From: JAICUY01 sp963716585
GTDB lineage: Bacteria > Chloroflexota > Limnocylindria > QHBO01
Direction: 5' to 3'
Assembly: GCA_963716585.1 (NCBI GenBank)
Contig: CAVQTN010000002.1
Coordinates: forward strand, 186,001-250,000
Length of the DNA: 64,000 nt
Shown piece by piece: positions 27,601 to 36,115 of this stretch. The notes under the pieces were generated by a model. It had not been told where the DNA came from. It did not search any database and saw only the letters and a program-made list of their open reading frames with translations. Made by a program: the position numbers and the translations under genes. Numbering within the stretch: the stretch's first letter is position 1; every line of letters starts with the position of its first letter.

Positions 27601-27602
27601 AT
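21630..27602 (-). CDS. C-terminal 2 kDa-residue part of a giant secreted mosaic protein (phosphoesterase, Ig-like and repeat modules)
   Basis: An open 1990-codon frame; the real gene starts at 32467 and loses frame upstream of ~27530, so this is its intact 3' part. Order from the N-side: Ig-like tail; calcineurin-type metallophosphoesterase A (~27400-26570) with GAGDIAS, GDNVYDNG, GNHDW, WHRPRWSS and GHDHIYER; Ig-like domain; phosphoesterase B (~26230-25390) with the same five motifs; a jelly-roll X module diverged (~25380-24760); two tandem-95-like Ig modules (~24745-24117); then X-Y-X-Y-X repeats. Metal ligands are complete in A and B, so both may be active extracellular phosphatases. No sorting motif is visible at the C-terminus. 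27 bp before korD. Confidence 0.88.
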   Translation of the reverse strand: MTVTFWGRPAGERSIHADRPEHRRCLRLERDCHLGGLGAGQTYEWYATADDGTSTRTGPTWTFHTVASTDPVFVGAGDIASCAITDDTATGNIIAGIDGAVWTTGDNVYDNGLASEFTNCYATTPWGSPGVKSRTRPVTGNHDWGVGNTNSLAGYNGYFGAAATDANGKSYYSYDIPGSNWHIVNLDTECALVGGCNAGSAQELWLANDLAANASKNVIAEWHRPRWSSGTTTTTALQPLWDDLYAAGVDLLLDGHDHIYERTAPMKAGATLSSPPVSDPTYGIRQFTVGTGGEGHHGLTTPLPTSQVTNDTTFGILKLTLHATTYDWVFLPVAGGTFADAGTGSVHAAPPGNHAPDLPTVNAPTNGASGVALSPTLSVGVSDTDGDALTVTFFGRPFASGNFVQIGTPNTGVPSGTNTTKAWASLGAGQSYEWYATVSDGVTTRTGPTWTFHTVPSADPVFVGVGDIASCAVTEDTASGNVIAGIDGAVWTTGDNVYDNGTAAEFTNCYATTPWGTAAVKNRTRPLPGNHDWGLGVTNSLAGYNGYYGAAATDGNGKSYYSYDIPSSNWHIVNLDSECALVGGCNAGSPQELWLKADLAAHSSMNVIAAWHRPRWSSGTTTTTALQPLWDDLYAAGVDLLLDGHDHIYERTMPQRAGDTLASPPVSDPTYGITQFTVGTGGEGHHGLTTPLPTSQVRNDTTFGIMKLTLHASTYDWVFLPIAGSTFTDSGTRSVHGAPPASTGIVLRAAASAGNAATNSLVLPRPTGTLTGDVLVASVAVRGTPTITTPVGWSLVRSDVRGTTFTQAVYIHVAGGAEPASYTFSFSANATAVGSVASYIGVDTVNPIAAHSGQSNASSTSLTAPSATTSVASRLLGFFGVTGANSVTPPAGMTERTEATTATGVASKLTIELADQNNPGIGATGTRIATASAAGTSIGQLVALRPSSAGPPPNTVPTADAASGTTPQDTALSVGLAGHDPETCELAFSIVAGPSHGALGAIGALGCTAGSPNSDGATVLYTPTAGYHGPDSFTYRVSDGTDFSAAATVSITVSTVANNVPSADAVSLATARDTASSVTLTGHDLETCELTFSIVGAPSHGALGAIGAVACAAGSPNSDTASVLYTPNAGYTGPDAFTYRVSDGTDFSAAATVSVTVSAPGTGITFRGVASGTNASTTSLLVSRPAATLAGDVLLAAVTVRGTPTISAPAGWSLVRSDARATTFTQAVFVHLAGGAEPASYTWSFSLAATAVGTIAAYSGVDTANPVVAHAGQANNSATAMTAPSLTLALPNTWLVGFYGIVGKITISPPAGMTERVEIVSPTGVSSKLTATLDDQSNPASGATGTRVATAASAAHNIGQLIALRPGAGGPPPPNNPPLATADSYATSQDTPLVQGAPGVLGNDTDPDGDSLSAILTSTVSHGSLTLNVNGSFSYTPNAGYTGPDAFSYHANDGSADSSSVTVSLTVNPTGSGGITFRGVASGTNASTTSLLVSRPAATLAGDVLLAAVTVRGTPTISAPAGWSLVRSDARATTFTQAVFVHLAGGAEPASYTWSFSLAATAVGTIAAYSGVDTANPVVAHAGQANNSATAMTAPSLTLALPNTWLVGFYGIVGKITISPPAGMTERVEIVSPTGVSSKLTATLDDQSNPASGATGTRVATAASAAHNIGQLIALRPGAGGPPPPNNPPLATADSYATSQDTPLVQGAPGVLGNDTDPDGDSLSAILTSTVSHGSLTLNVNGSFSYTPNAGYTGPDAFSYHANDGSADSSSVTVSLTVNPTGSGGITFRGVASGTNASTTSLLVSRPAATLAGDVLLAAVTVRGTPTISAPAGWSLVRSDARATTFTQAVFVHLAGGAEPASYTWSFSLAATAVGTIAAYSGVDTANPVVAHAGQANNSATAMTAPSLTLALPNTWLVGFYGIVGKITISPPAGMTERVEIVSPTGVSSKLTATLDDQSNPASGATGTRVATAASAAHNIGQLIALRPAP
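21633..24116 (-). repeat. Near-identical 933-bp tandem repeat, 2.66 copies
   Basis: Units at 21633-22565, 22566-23498 and 23499-24116 (third lacks the Y half). Period 933 bp, or 311 codons, made of an X module (~206 residues, GITFRGVASGTNAST to IGQLIALRP) and a cadherin-like Y module (~105 residues, ATADSYATSQDTPLV, GVLGNDTDPDGDSLS, YTPNAGYTGPD). Only about two base differences were noticed between the compared copies (for example gaagctg/gaaactg at 22371 and 23304). Such identity over kilobases points to recent duplication or gene conversion, and could also hide further copies collapsed in assembly. Confidence 0.92.
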
Positions 27603-30600
27603 TGGGTCGAGGTCTGGATCGGAGACGCTGACGTCGAGCGTCGGCGACAGAGCCGATCCCGGTCGCCCCGTTCGTCGGTGCGTTGAGCGCCGGGGCGTTC
27701 GGCTGCTGGTTTCCGGCGCCCGGGGTCACCGGCGCGCCCGCCACCCACGATGTGCCGGTGCCCGTGATGGTCCCGTCCGCCGCCGGGGCGCATGGAGTCG
27801 CCAACCGTCCCGCCGCCCGCTTCGTTCATCCCCCAGCGCGCCTTGAGCGTGGCGCCGGAGCTGATCTCGAGTCCCATGTTGGCGACGATCTGGGAGGCGT
27901 CATGGGCGACGTTCCAGACGCGCGCCTCGTCGAGCACGCCATCGAAGCGGCCGAGCCGTTGGCGTGCCGCCGGACGGGATCATCGCGCCGAGGCCGACGC
28001 CCTGGGTCGAATCCGAGCGCGGGAGCGCACCCGGCGTGATGCTCGCCTCGAGGTTGCCGTCGAGATAGAGGCTCCAGATCGTCCCGTTGAACGTGGCGGC
28101 CGCGTGATGCCAGACGTTGTTGGTGATGACCGTCGTGCCGGAGATCGGGTGGTTGCCGCCGATCGACGGTGTCCTCGAAGTCGGCCGCAAGCACGTTCGG
28201 TCGTCGGCCCATCGGGGCGGATGCCCAGGATCCAGTTCGCGTCGACGTTCGAGCCTTCGGCCTCGGCTGCCCCGTGGGTCAGCAGCGGAATCATGTTGAT
28301 GCCCGGCTTCGTACCGCCGGTCCCGGTCGTGCTCGCCACGCCCGCTCCGGTGCGCTTGAACCACGTCTCGATCGTGAACTGCGCGAGGTCGAGCTTGGCG
28401 GGATCGCCGAAGCTGACGTACGCACCGCCCGACCCGAGCTTCAGCCCGGAGCCGATGCCGGTATCGGAATCCTCGTTCGACGCCGTCGACTCGTTGCTGC
28501 CCGCTGTCAACTGCGGTGACGACGTAGTAGTAGGTCACGCCATCGGTCACGTCGCTGTCGAGGTACGACGTGCCGGTCACGAGCGCAGACGTTGATCGGG
28601 GTACCGATGGTGACGCCCGGCGAGGTGGACCGATAGACGTTGTAGCCGGCCAGGTCGGACTCGCTGTTGGCATCCCAGCTCAGCGCGATCCCGGCGCGGC
28701 TGGCCGATGCGACGAGATTGGCCGGCGGATCAGGCGGCAGGTCGGGGCAGGCGGCACGAAGCCGGCGACCCAACTGTAGCCAGTGCCCGTGATCGTGCCG
28801 GTGGCCGGGGGACGACATCGAGTCGCCGACGTTGCTGCCAGTTCCCTCGTTCAGGCCCCAGCGCGCGAGAAGCCCGTCGCCGGAGGTCAGCTCATTGTTC
28901 TTGTCGGCGAGGATCTCCCCGGCGGTGCGAGCGTGATCCCAGACGCGTGCCTCGTCGATCACACCGTCGAAGCGGCCGTGCGTCGTCACCCCGTCGGACT
29001 CGATCATCGTGCCCAGGGCGGCATGCTGGGTCGAGTCGTCGCGCGGATGGAGGTTGGCCGTGGTGCTGGCCTCGAGATGGCCGTCCAGGTAGACCGACCA
29101 TGTGGTCGGTGGCGTCGAACGTCGCCGCCGCGTGGTGCCAAACGTTGTCGGTGATGTTGTGGTGCCGCTGATCGGAACGTTGACGCCGGTCGGCGCTGGG
29201 TCGTCCTTGGCCTCGAAATCGGCCGCGATGACGTTGCTGTCGGTGTTGATCCCGAGGATCCAGTTCGCGTCCACGTTCGGAGTCCTCTCAGCCTGGGCGC
29301 CCCGTGCGTCAGCAGCGGCACGAGGTTGGTAATGCCGCCGGTGCCGGTCGTGTTCGCCGTGCCGGGCCCGGTGCGCTTGAACCAGGTCTCGATCGTGAAG
29401 CTCGGAGGTCGAGCTTCGATGGGTCGCCGAAGGTGACATAGGAGCCCGTGGTGAGCTGGAGGCCAGCTGTTCCCGACGCCGATCGACACCGTTGACGACG
29501 TTCGAGTCGAGCGGCGCCATCGTTCGCCTTGTAGGTGAAGCTGTCGGCCCCGCTGTAGCCACTGGCCGGCGTGTAGTTGAACGAGCCGTTTGCGTTGAGC
29601 GTGAGCGTCCCGTGGCTGACATCCGTCACGAGGGCCGCGGTCAGCGGATCCGAGTCTGCATCGGTGTCGTTGGCGAGCACGCCGGGCGCACTGATGTTCA
29701 GCGCCGCATCGACCGGCGTCGTGTAGCTGTCGTCAGTGGCGACCGGGGCGTGCGACTGGGGCGGCGCCGGATGGACCGATGCCGTGCCGGAGTCCGTGAA
29801 CGTCTGGCCGTCCATCGGCAGGAACTTCCAGTCGTAGGTCGTCGCGTGGAGCGTGAATTTCAGCACGCCAAACGTCGTGCTGTTGCGGATCACGCTGCCC
29901 GCCAGCGGGGTGCCGAAGCCTGCAGGCTGGCCCCGCCCGTGCCGACCGTGAACTGCCGGATGCCGTACGTCGGGTCGACAACCGGAGGATCGCTCAAGGT
30001 GGCGCCGAAAGTGATGGGGTCGAACCGCTCGTAGACGTGGTCATGGCCCTGGAGCAGGATGTCGACGCCGGACTTGTAGAGGTCCTCGAAGAGCGGCTCG
30101 AGCTCGTCATCCGTGGTAACGGCCGAGCTGTAGCGCGGCTTGTGCCAGACCGCGATGACGTTCTTCGAGGCATTCGCCGCGAGGTCCGAGCGCAGCCAGA
30201 TGTCCTGCGCGCCTCCTGCGGCGCAGCCCGCCGGCGAATTCGGCGCATTCGGTGTCGAGCACGACGACGTGCCAGGCTGGTGTTGATGTCGTAGCTGTAC
30301 CAGCTGGTCCCACCCTGGTTTGCAGCGGCGCCGTAGTAGGCGAAGTAGTCGGTCAGGCTGTTGAGTCCGGTCCCCGAGCCCCAGTCGTGATTGCCGGGCA
30401 CCGGGCGCGTGCGGGCCTTGGTGGCGCCGCCCCACGACGGTTCGTAGCAGTTCGTGTAGTTCACCGCGTGCCCGTCCGGGTAGACGTTGTCACCGGCGGT
30501 GAACACGTTGCCCTGGATGCCACCCAGAACGGCGCCCGTTGCCTCGTCCTGGGTACGTGCGCAATCCGCGATGTCGCCAGCTCCCACGAACACCGGATCG

Positions 30601-31060
30601 GCGCCCGCCGCGGTATCAAATGTCCATGTGGGCCCGGTCGTTGTCGTACCGGCATCCGCGACCGTGACGTACCACTGGAACTTCTGGCCCGCGCCGATGT
30701 TGTTCCATGCCGTGGTCGTATTCGTCCCCGACACGACGCCGGTGTTCTGAGCGATCTGGGCGTAATTGCCGCTGGCGTAGGGGCGGCCGAAGAACGTGAC
30801 AGTCAGGGAGCCGGCATCCGGGTCGGAGACGTTGACATCCAGCGTCGGCGACGTGCTCTCTCCGGTGGCGCCGTTCGCCGGTGCGTTGACAGTCGGCGCA
30901 TTCGGGGGAAGGCTGGGCGGGGCGAACTGCGTGGTCCACGTCGGGCCGTTCGTGAGCGTCGCCGTTCACCGCACTCATCGAGTTCGCGGCGGTCGTCCCG
31001 ATGCCGTCGTTCAGACCCCAGCGAGCGATGAGGCCTGTTCCAGCTTGTCAGCTCCTGGTT
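27540..31060 (-). pseudogene. Frame-disrupted middle of the giant mosaic protein
   Basis: No single frame is open, yet protein similarity passes from frame to frame. Recognisable pieces: Ig-like domain (~30930-30620); phosphoesterase C (~30610-29760) with GAGDIADC, AGDNVYPDG, GNHDWGSG, WHKPRYSS and GHDHVYER; a cadherin-like Y type domain (~29750-29530); LamG domain (~29470-28830, GSYVTFGDPSKLDL, TWFKRTGPG); fibronectin-like domain (~28740-28510); LamG (~28480-27800). At least 15 frame changes occur, for example near 31045 (extra T), 30962, 30292, 30235, 29920, 29520, 29405 (one base lost), 29290, 29160, 28810, 28505, 27960 and 27570 (extra C). Amino-acid conservation between breaks is good. 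Confidence 0.75.
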
Positions 31061-32467
31061 CTTCGCGGCAGCAATCTGGCCTGCTGAGCGCACGACGTTC
31101 CAGATCCGAGCTTCGTCGATGGCGCCCTTGAAGAAGCCCGCAGCCGCGCCGGCGCTCGTGAGGCTCGTTCCGAGCGCCGCATGCTGGGTGCTTGCCGACT
31201 GCGGCTGGAAGGCGCTTCCCAGGGCGAGTGTCTTGTCGAGCGTTCCATCGAGGTAGAGATTCCAGGTGCCGGTCGTGGCGTCGTAGGTGACCGCGGCGTG
31301 ATGCCACACGTTGCTCGTGACGACGGCAGTCCCGGTGATCGGATGATTCGGACCGGTCGGCTCCTCGAAATCGGCCACCAGCTGCGCGGTCGAGGCATCG
31401 ATGCCGAGGAAGTAGTTGGCGTTGATCGCGTTCGGCGTCTCACCCTCGGGGGCGGCCTTGGTGATCAGCGGAATCGCACTGGTGATTCCGCCAGTGCCCG
31501 TGGTCACACCCACCCCGGGTCCATCACGCCTGAACCATGTCTCCAGCGTGAACGTCGTGACACCCAAGGATGGAGCGGGACCAAACGTGACGTAGTCGTT
31601 CGTTCCATCCAGCAGGACGGCACTCGTATCGGTGGGCTTGAACCCGGACGTCCACAACGGCCCGTTCGTCGCCACGCCCGCGACACCACCGCTGATCGAG
31701 TTGCTCACTGCGCTGCCGGTGCCGTCGTTCAGGCCCCAGCGTCCGACGAGGCCGGTCCCGGACGTAAGCTCTTGGTCTCGAGCACCCGCGATCTGGCTCG
31801 CGTCGCGGGCGACGTTCCAGATGCGGACCTCGTCGATGACACCCTGGAAGAAGCCGGCTGCGACACCGGTGGAAGTCATCGCGGTACCGATGCCAGCATG
31901 CTGGATGCTGTCCGAGCGGACGGGCTGGTTGACGACGAGCGAGCCATCCGGGCTGCCGTCGAGGTAGATCGTCCACGTTCCGTTGTAGGTGGCAGCGACG
32001 TGGTGCCACACGTTGCTCGTGACCGCCGTGTTGCCGATCAGCGAGTGGTTCTGGCCGAGTGGACCTGGCCCACCGACGCCCTCCTCGAAGTCGGCCGCCA
32101 GCTTGTTGCTGACCGTGTCGATGCCAAGGAAGTAGTTCATGTCGATGTTCGAACCATCGCCCTCGCCGCGGCCCTTGCTGACAATCGGGACGACGTTAAA
32201 CAGGCCACCACCGCCGGCTGCCGACGTCGTAGTGGAAACGCCGGTGCCGGTGCGCTTGATCCACGCTTCGAGCGTGAACGTGGCCAGGCCGAGCGATGGC
32301 GCGGCGCCGAACGTGACGTACTGACTCGTGCCGTTGAACTGGAGGGCAGCATTCGTGGCCGCAGCCGAGGGACCCGGAGCACCCGCAGCCACCGACAGGA
32401 GCAGGGAGAGCACCACGAGGAAGACGAGGCCTCGTTGGCTGGCCCGAATGACTCGACCATCCGACAT
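31045..32467 (-). CDS. N-terminal part of the giant secreted mosaic protein (signal peptide plus two LamG domains)
   Basis: The 5' part of the ~10.8-kb gene, open for about 474 codons before a frameshift near 31045 (an out-of-frame tail runs on to 30803). A signal peptide (RGLVFLVVLSLLLSVAAG) is cut near AAAT. Two LamG/concanavalin-like jelly rolls follow: residues ~40-250 (NGTSQYVTFG, TLEAWIKRTG, WHHVAATYNGTWTIYLDGS, IDEVRIWNVARDASQI) and ~265-470 with parallel motifs. LamG domains bind glycans or proteins at the cell surface. ATG at 32467 follows AGGTG by 7 bases. Divergent from the CapA-like gene at 32758. Confidence 0.85.
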
Positions 32468-32757
32468 GCCGGGGCACCTGCTCGGAGGAGCTCCCGCCGA
32501 CAGTGGGCACTGCCCGCGGGTCGGGCCGGCTGGCCCGGAGCGAGGACCCCTCGTCCCCCGCCCTCTATGTTCGCGGCGGATCGTACGGCCCGCATCAGGT
32601 GACGTCCAGTACTTTCTTCTGGCCATTCCACGCTCGTGCGAGCGATCCGCAGCAACTCGTGGTGCGTCAGAGCACCGACCGGCCAGAGCTCGCCGACGCT
32701 GCGTCGTCAGCGCACGGAGACCGGCAACCGACGGCCATCGGCTACCATCGGGCGCGC
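32468..32757. promoter_or_regulatory. Divergent intergenic region
   Basis: 290 bp separate the giant-protein start (minus strand, 32467) from the CapA-like start (plus strand, 32758), so promoters for both must lie here or nearby. The least GC-rich stretch is about 32600-32650 (AGTACTTTCTTCTGG). No confident -35/-10 pair or palindrome could be picked out by eye. Confidence 0.4.
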
Positions 32758-34323
32758 ATGACTGTCGACCGATGGCCCCTGGCGGGCGTCCTGGCCTGCG
32801 CGCTCGTCCTCGGCGCCTGCAGCGCGCAACCAACCCCATCGGGCAGCCCGAGCGGCTCGCCCGCGGCAACGGCGAGCCCCACGCCGACCGTCAGCTCATC
32901 GCCGAGCCCGACCCCAGTCGTCAGCTTCCCGGCCGCGGTGGTCACCGGCTTCACCAACCTGAAGGCGGAGATCAGCCTCGACGAGGTTGCCCGGCTCGCG
33001 GCCGACGGCACACTGCTGGTGCCGTGCGGCATCACCGAGTACCTCGGCCAGAAGATCGTGGGCGGCGGCGACTGCCTGCAGGCCGACGAAATCGTCGCGC
33101 GGATCGAGGCCGAGCCACGGACCATCGCCCTCCTGCCGCCGGGCCTGGTCGAGCCGAAGACCAAGGTGCTGCCGGTCGACGGCGCCGACCTGTTCGGCGA
33201 GCCGGCCGCGCGCGAAAAGCCGTACCCGGTGCAGGTCAGGGGCATCGGCCTGCCGAAGGAATGGACCGCCTACGATGCGAATGACATCCGCAGCCTCATC
33301 TCGCTCGGTGACTCGTGCCCGGACCGCGGCGTTGCCTTCCAGGCGATCACCAAGGGCAAGGGCTGGGGCTGGGTGATGGGCGGCGGCACGGCGAAGTACC
33401 GGCGCGTGTATCCCAACCCGGTGCCGCCGGGCGTGGTCGGCAACGGCTACAACATCGTCGATGCCGTGCCGACCGGCAACGAGGGCGCCGTCGCCGAGCT
33501 GGTGAGCGGCGCGGACATCACCGTGGACGACTTCGAATGCCCCGTCGTCGACAACTGGCGGGTCAACGACGGCGTCGTGTTCAGCATCGATCCGGCCGCA
33601 GTGACCGCGCTGCACGAGATCCTGGGCGTGGACGTCGCGACGCTGGCCGCCAACCACCTGACCGACCGGGGCATCGCCGGGCTGCTGTCGACGGTCGACA
33701 GGTTCGACGCCAACGGGATCAAGCATGTCGGCGCCGGGGCATCCCTGGACGACGCGCTCGCGCCGGCATTCGTGGATGTCAACGGCATGAGTTTCGCCTT
33801 CGTCGGCTTCAACGACGTCCCCGGCGTGGTCTCCGCCGGCCCGGGTCAGGCGGGTGTCGCACCGCTGACCGCGGCGAACGCGACCGAGGCCGTCAAGCGC
33901 GCGCGTGACGGTGGCGCCGACGTCGTGTTCTGCATGCCGCAGTGGTGGGGCCCGGGCGAGTATTTCGGCAACTTCAGCGCGCTCGAACTCCAGCAGCGCA
34001 CGTTCCTGTTCAACGCCGGCTGTGACCACATCCTGGGCGCCGGCTCGCACTGGGCCGGGCCGATGGCCATCGCGCGCGGGGACTCGGGCGAGCTGCACTT
34101 CACGATGGCCAGCCACGGCAATTTCCTGTTCGGCCAGGACTGGAGCCAGCAGACCCAGGAGGGCGTCATCGTGGAGCTCAGCTTCCGCGGCACCACCCTG
34201 GCCCAGGTGCGGATGCACCCGTACATCATGCTGCTCCAGGCGCAGGCCAACCTGGTCGATCCGGGGACCGACGGCCACTACGTGCTGCAGCGCGTCTTCG
34301 AGAACTCGGAGCTCGACTACTAG
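32758..34323 (+). CDS. CapA/PgsA-like family lipoprotein
   Basis: A 521-residue protein. The N-terminus VLACALVLGACSAQ has a lipobox (LGAC), then a ~40-residue Ser/Pro/Thr linker. The second half matches the CapA (poly-gamma-glutamate capsule) metallophosphatase-like fold: GADITVDDFECPVVDN replaces the usual first metal motif region, VDVATLAANHLTDRGIAGLL is the N-H-x-x-D motif, FVGFNDVPG follows, and ILGAGSHWAGPMAIARG is near the G-x-H-x-H site, where one His is Ser-His here. An N-terminal phosphate-binding-like domain (residues ~50-250) is unusual. Probably membrane-anchored outside the cell. Start at 32758 is the only one giving a signal. Confidence 0.82.
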   Translation: MTVDRWPLAGVLACALVLGACSAQPTPSGSPSGSPAATASPTPTVSSSPSPTPVVSFPAAVVTGFTNLKAEISLDEVARLAADGTLLVPCGITEYLGQKIVGGGDCLQADEIVARIEAEPRTIALLPPGLVEPKTKVLPVDGADLFGEPAAREKPYPVQVRGIGLPKEWTAYDANDIRSLISLGDSCPDRGVAFQAITKGKGWGWVMGGGTAKYRRVYPNPVPPGVVGNGYNIVDAVPTGNEGAVAELVSGADITVDDFECPVVDNWRVNDGVVFSIDPAAVTALHEILGVDVATLAANHLTDRGIAGLLSTVDRFDANGIKHVGAGASLDDALAPAFVDVNGMSFAFVGFNDVPGVVSAGPGQAGVAPLTAANATEAVKRARDGGADVVFCMPQWWGPGEYFGNFSALELQQRTFLFNAGCDHILGAGSHWAGPMAIARGDSGELHFTMASHGNFLFGQDWSQQTQEGVIVELSFRGTTLAQVRMHPYIMLLQAQANLVDPGTDGHYVLQRVFENSELDY

Positions 34324-34327
34324 GCGC

Positions 34328-35290
34328 TCAGCCTTCGACCGATGCCGCCTCCGGCACCGGCCCGGCCTCCTCGGCGCGGCGCGGGCGGCCGCTGACCATG
34401 GCGACCACTGCGGCGATGATCACCGCCGCCGCGACGAGCGTTCGCGGGGTGATCGGTTCGGAGAGGATCATGGCGCCGAGCGCCACCGCGACCACGGGAT
34501 TGACGTAGGCGTAGGTGCCCACCGTCGAGACGGGCACGTTGCCCAGCAGCCAGACGTAGGCGGTGAAGGCGATCAGCGAGCCGAAGACGATGAGGTAGCC
34601 GAGCGCCAGCAGCGACGTGCTGGAGAACGCGGCCGGATGCACCTCGCCGGCCTCTCCGAGCAGCCCACCGGCCACGAACAGTGCCACCCCGCCGGCCAGC
34701 ATCTCGAGGCCGGTGCCCAGCAGCGCCGAGCGGGGCATCGGTGCCGTGCGCGAGTACACCGATCCGAGCGCCCACGAGATCGCGGCGATGAGCACCAGCA
34801 CGACCCCCAGCGGATCGATGCTGTCGACCCCCGACACCGGCGCCAGCAGGATGGCGACGCCCAGGAACCCCGCCAGGATGCCGCCGATAGCCAGCGCGGA
34901 CGGCCGTCGGCGGGTGACGACCGCGTCGAAGACGGCCAGCCAGATCGGCACGGTGGCCACCAGCACGGCAGCGACACCGGACGGGATTCGGAGCTCCGAG
35001 AGCACCACGAAACCGTTGCCGCCGAGCAGCAGCAGGATCCCCACGATCGAGGCGGCACGCCATTGCGCGGCACCGGCCTTCTCGAGTGGCGTCCCGCCGA
35101 GGCGCGCGCGAATCCACAGGAACGCCACCATCAGGAGACCGGCGGCGACGTAGCGGGCGCCTGCCGCCAGGAGCGGCGGCAGCGTCTCGATCATCAGCGC
35201 GATGGCGAGATAGGTCGACCCCCACACGACGTAGACGATGAGCAGCGCGGTGGCAACCTTCAGCGTCGAGGGCGGGCTGGAAGGCGGCAT
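34328..35290 (-). CDS. EamA-family (DMT) transporter
   Basis: A 320-residue inner-membrane protein with about ten transmembrane segments in two EamA repeats. VVWGSTYLAIALMIETLPPL opens the first repeat, and a second begins near VLVLIAAISWALGSVYSRT. Family members such as YedA and RhtA export amino acids or metabolites; the substrate is unknown. ATG at 35290 gives MPPSSPPSTLKVATALL, right before the first helix; longer versions begin in Arg-rich sequence. Its stop is 5 bp from the CapA-like stop (convergent). Confidence 0.88.
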   Translation of the reverse strand: MPPSSPPSTLKVATALLIVYVVWGSTYLAIALMIETLPPLLAAGARYVAAGLLMVAFLWIRARLGGTPLEKAGAAQWRAASIVGILLLLGGNGFVVLSELRIPSGVAAVLVATVPIWLAVFDAVVTRRRPSALAIGGILAGFLGVAILLAPVSGVDSIDPLGVVLVLIAAISWALGSVYSRTAPMPRSALLGTGLEMLAGGVALFVAGGLLGEAGEVHPAAFSSTSLLALGYLIVFGSLIAFTAYVWLLGNVPVSTVGTYAYVNPVVAVALGAMILSEPITPRTLVAAAVIIAAVVAMVSGRPRRAEEAGPVPEAASVEG

Positions 35291-35343
35291 CCGGGCATTG
35301 TGCCGCCTGGCGCGGTGAGGCGCTGGCGGACCGGGTGTTCGGG

Positions 35344-35658
35344 CTAGATCTCGCCCTCGGGATCGGGCTCGGCACCGATTCCAGCGTCGTCGCTCTTCGT
35401 CGCCAGGCTCGTCTCCCACGGTTTGCGCGCGGTGTTCGGCGCGTCGCCGAATGCCGGCCCTGGTAGCGCGGCGGCCTCGCTCGGATCGACCTGCGCGCCG
35501 GGAGGAGCGCTGGCTGGCTCGGCGTCGAGGCCGAGCGCCGCATGGTCGGCACCCTCGATGCTGCCCAGCGGGCCTGTGCGCTTCGGGTCCACGGGCGGCT
35601 GGTGGCGGTCGATCACCGGCGGTCGGTCGGTCTCCGGCTTCGCATCGGTATCGCTCAT
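35344..35658 (-). CDS. Short acidic, probably disordered hypothetical protein
   Basis: A 104-residue protein starting MSDTDAKPETDRPP. It is rich in Asp, Glu, Pro and Ala and lacks long hydrophobic or strongly helical segments, so it is probably disordered. Composition is protein-like rather than the Arg-rich pattern of the opposite-strand frames. An ATG three codons earlier (35667) is possible. 53 bp upstream of the EamA gene on the same strand. No family recognised; moderate confidence that it is expressed. Confidence 0.55.
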   Translation of the reverse strand: MSDTDAKPETDRPPVIDRHQPPVDPKRTGPLGSIEGADHAALGLDAEPASAPPGAQVDPSEAAALPGPAFGDAPNTARKPWETSLATKSDDAGIGAEPDPEGEI

Positions 35659-35761
35659 GCCAGCCATAGGTGCAGAATCGGGGCCGGCTGTCGATTCGGA
35701 CCTTCGCCGTTCGTCGTCAATCTGAGGCCGGATTCAGCGGCCTCCCAGCAGGAGTGCGCCA

Positions 35762-36115
35762 GTGAAGTACATGTTCCTGATCGCCAGCAGCGAAGAGGGC
35801 TGGGGCGACCTGAGCGATGCCGAGCGACTGGATGCCCAGGCCAAGATCATGACCTGGTGGAGCGGGCACACCGAGGCCGGCCGCATCCTCGAAGGTCACC
35901 AGCTCAAGCAGCCGGACACGGCGACCACGGTGCGCATTGCCGGCAACGGCTCGACGAGCGTGACCGACGGCCCGTTCGTGGAGGCCAAGGAGGAGATCGG
36001 CGGCTACGCCATCGCCGACGTTGCCGACCTGGACGCCGCGATCGCCCTGGCCTCGACCTGGCCCGCGCCCGACACGATCGAGATCCGGCCGCTCGTCGAC
36101 CAGCCGTCGATGTAG
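35762..36115 (+). CDS. YCII/DGPF-domain protein
   Basis: A 117-residue protein with the family hallmark DGPFVEAKEEIGGYAI, starting GTG with AGGAG 7 bases upstream. YCII-related proteins fold as dimeric alpha+beta barrels. DGPF proteins are the standard neighbours of ECF42-group sigma factors and are thought to be part of their regulon or signalling. It ends exactly before the sigma gene start (no gap), which supports that link. Confidence 0.9.
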   Translation: MKYMFLIASSEEGWGDLSDAERLDAQAKIMTWWSGHTEAGRILEGHQLKQPDTATTVRIAGNGSTSVTDGPFVEAKEEIGGYAIADVADLDAAIALASTWPAPDTIEIRPLVDQPSM

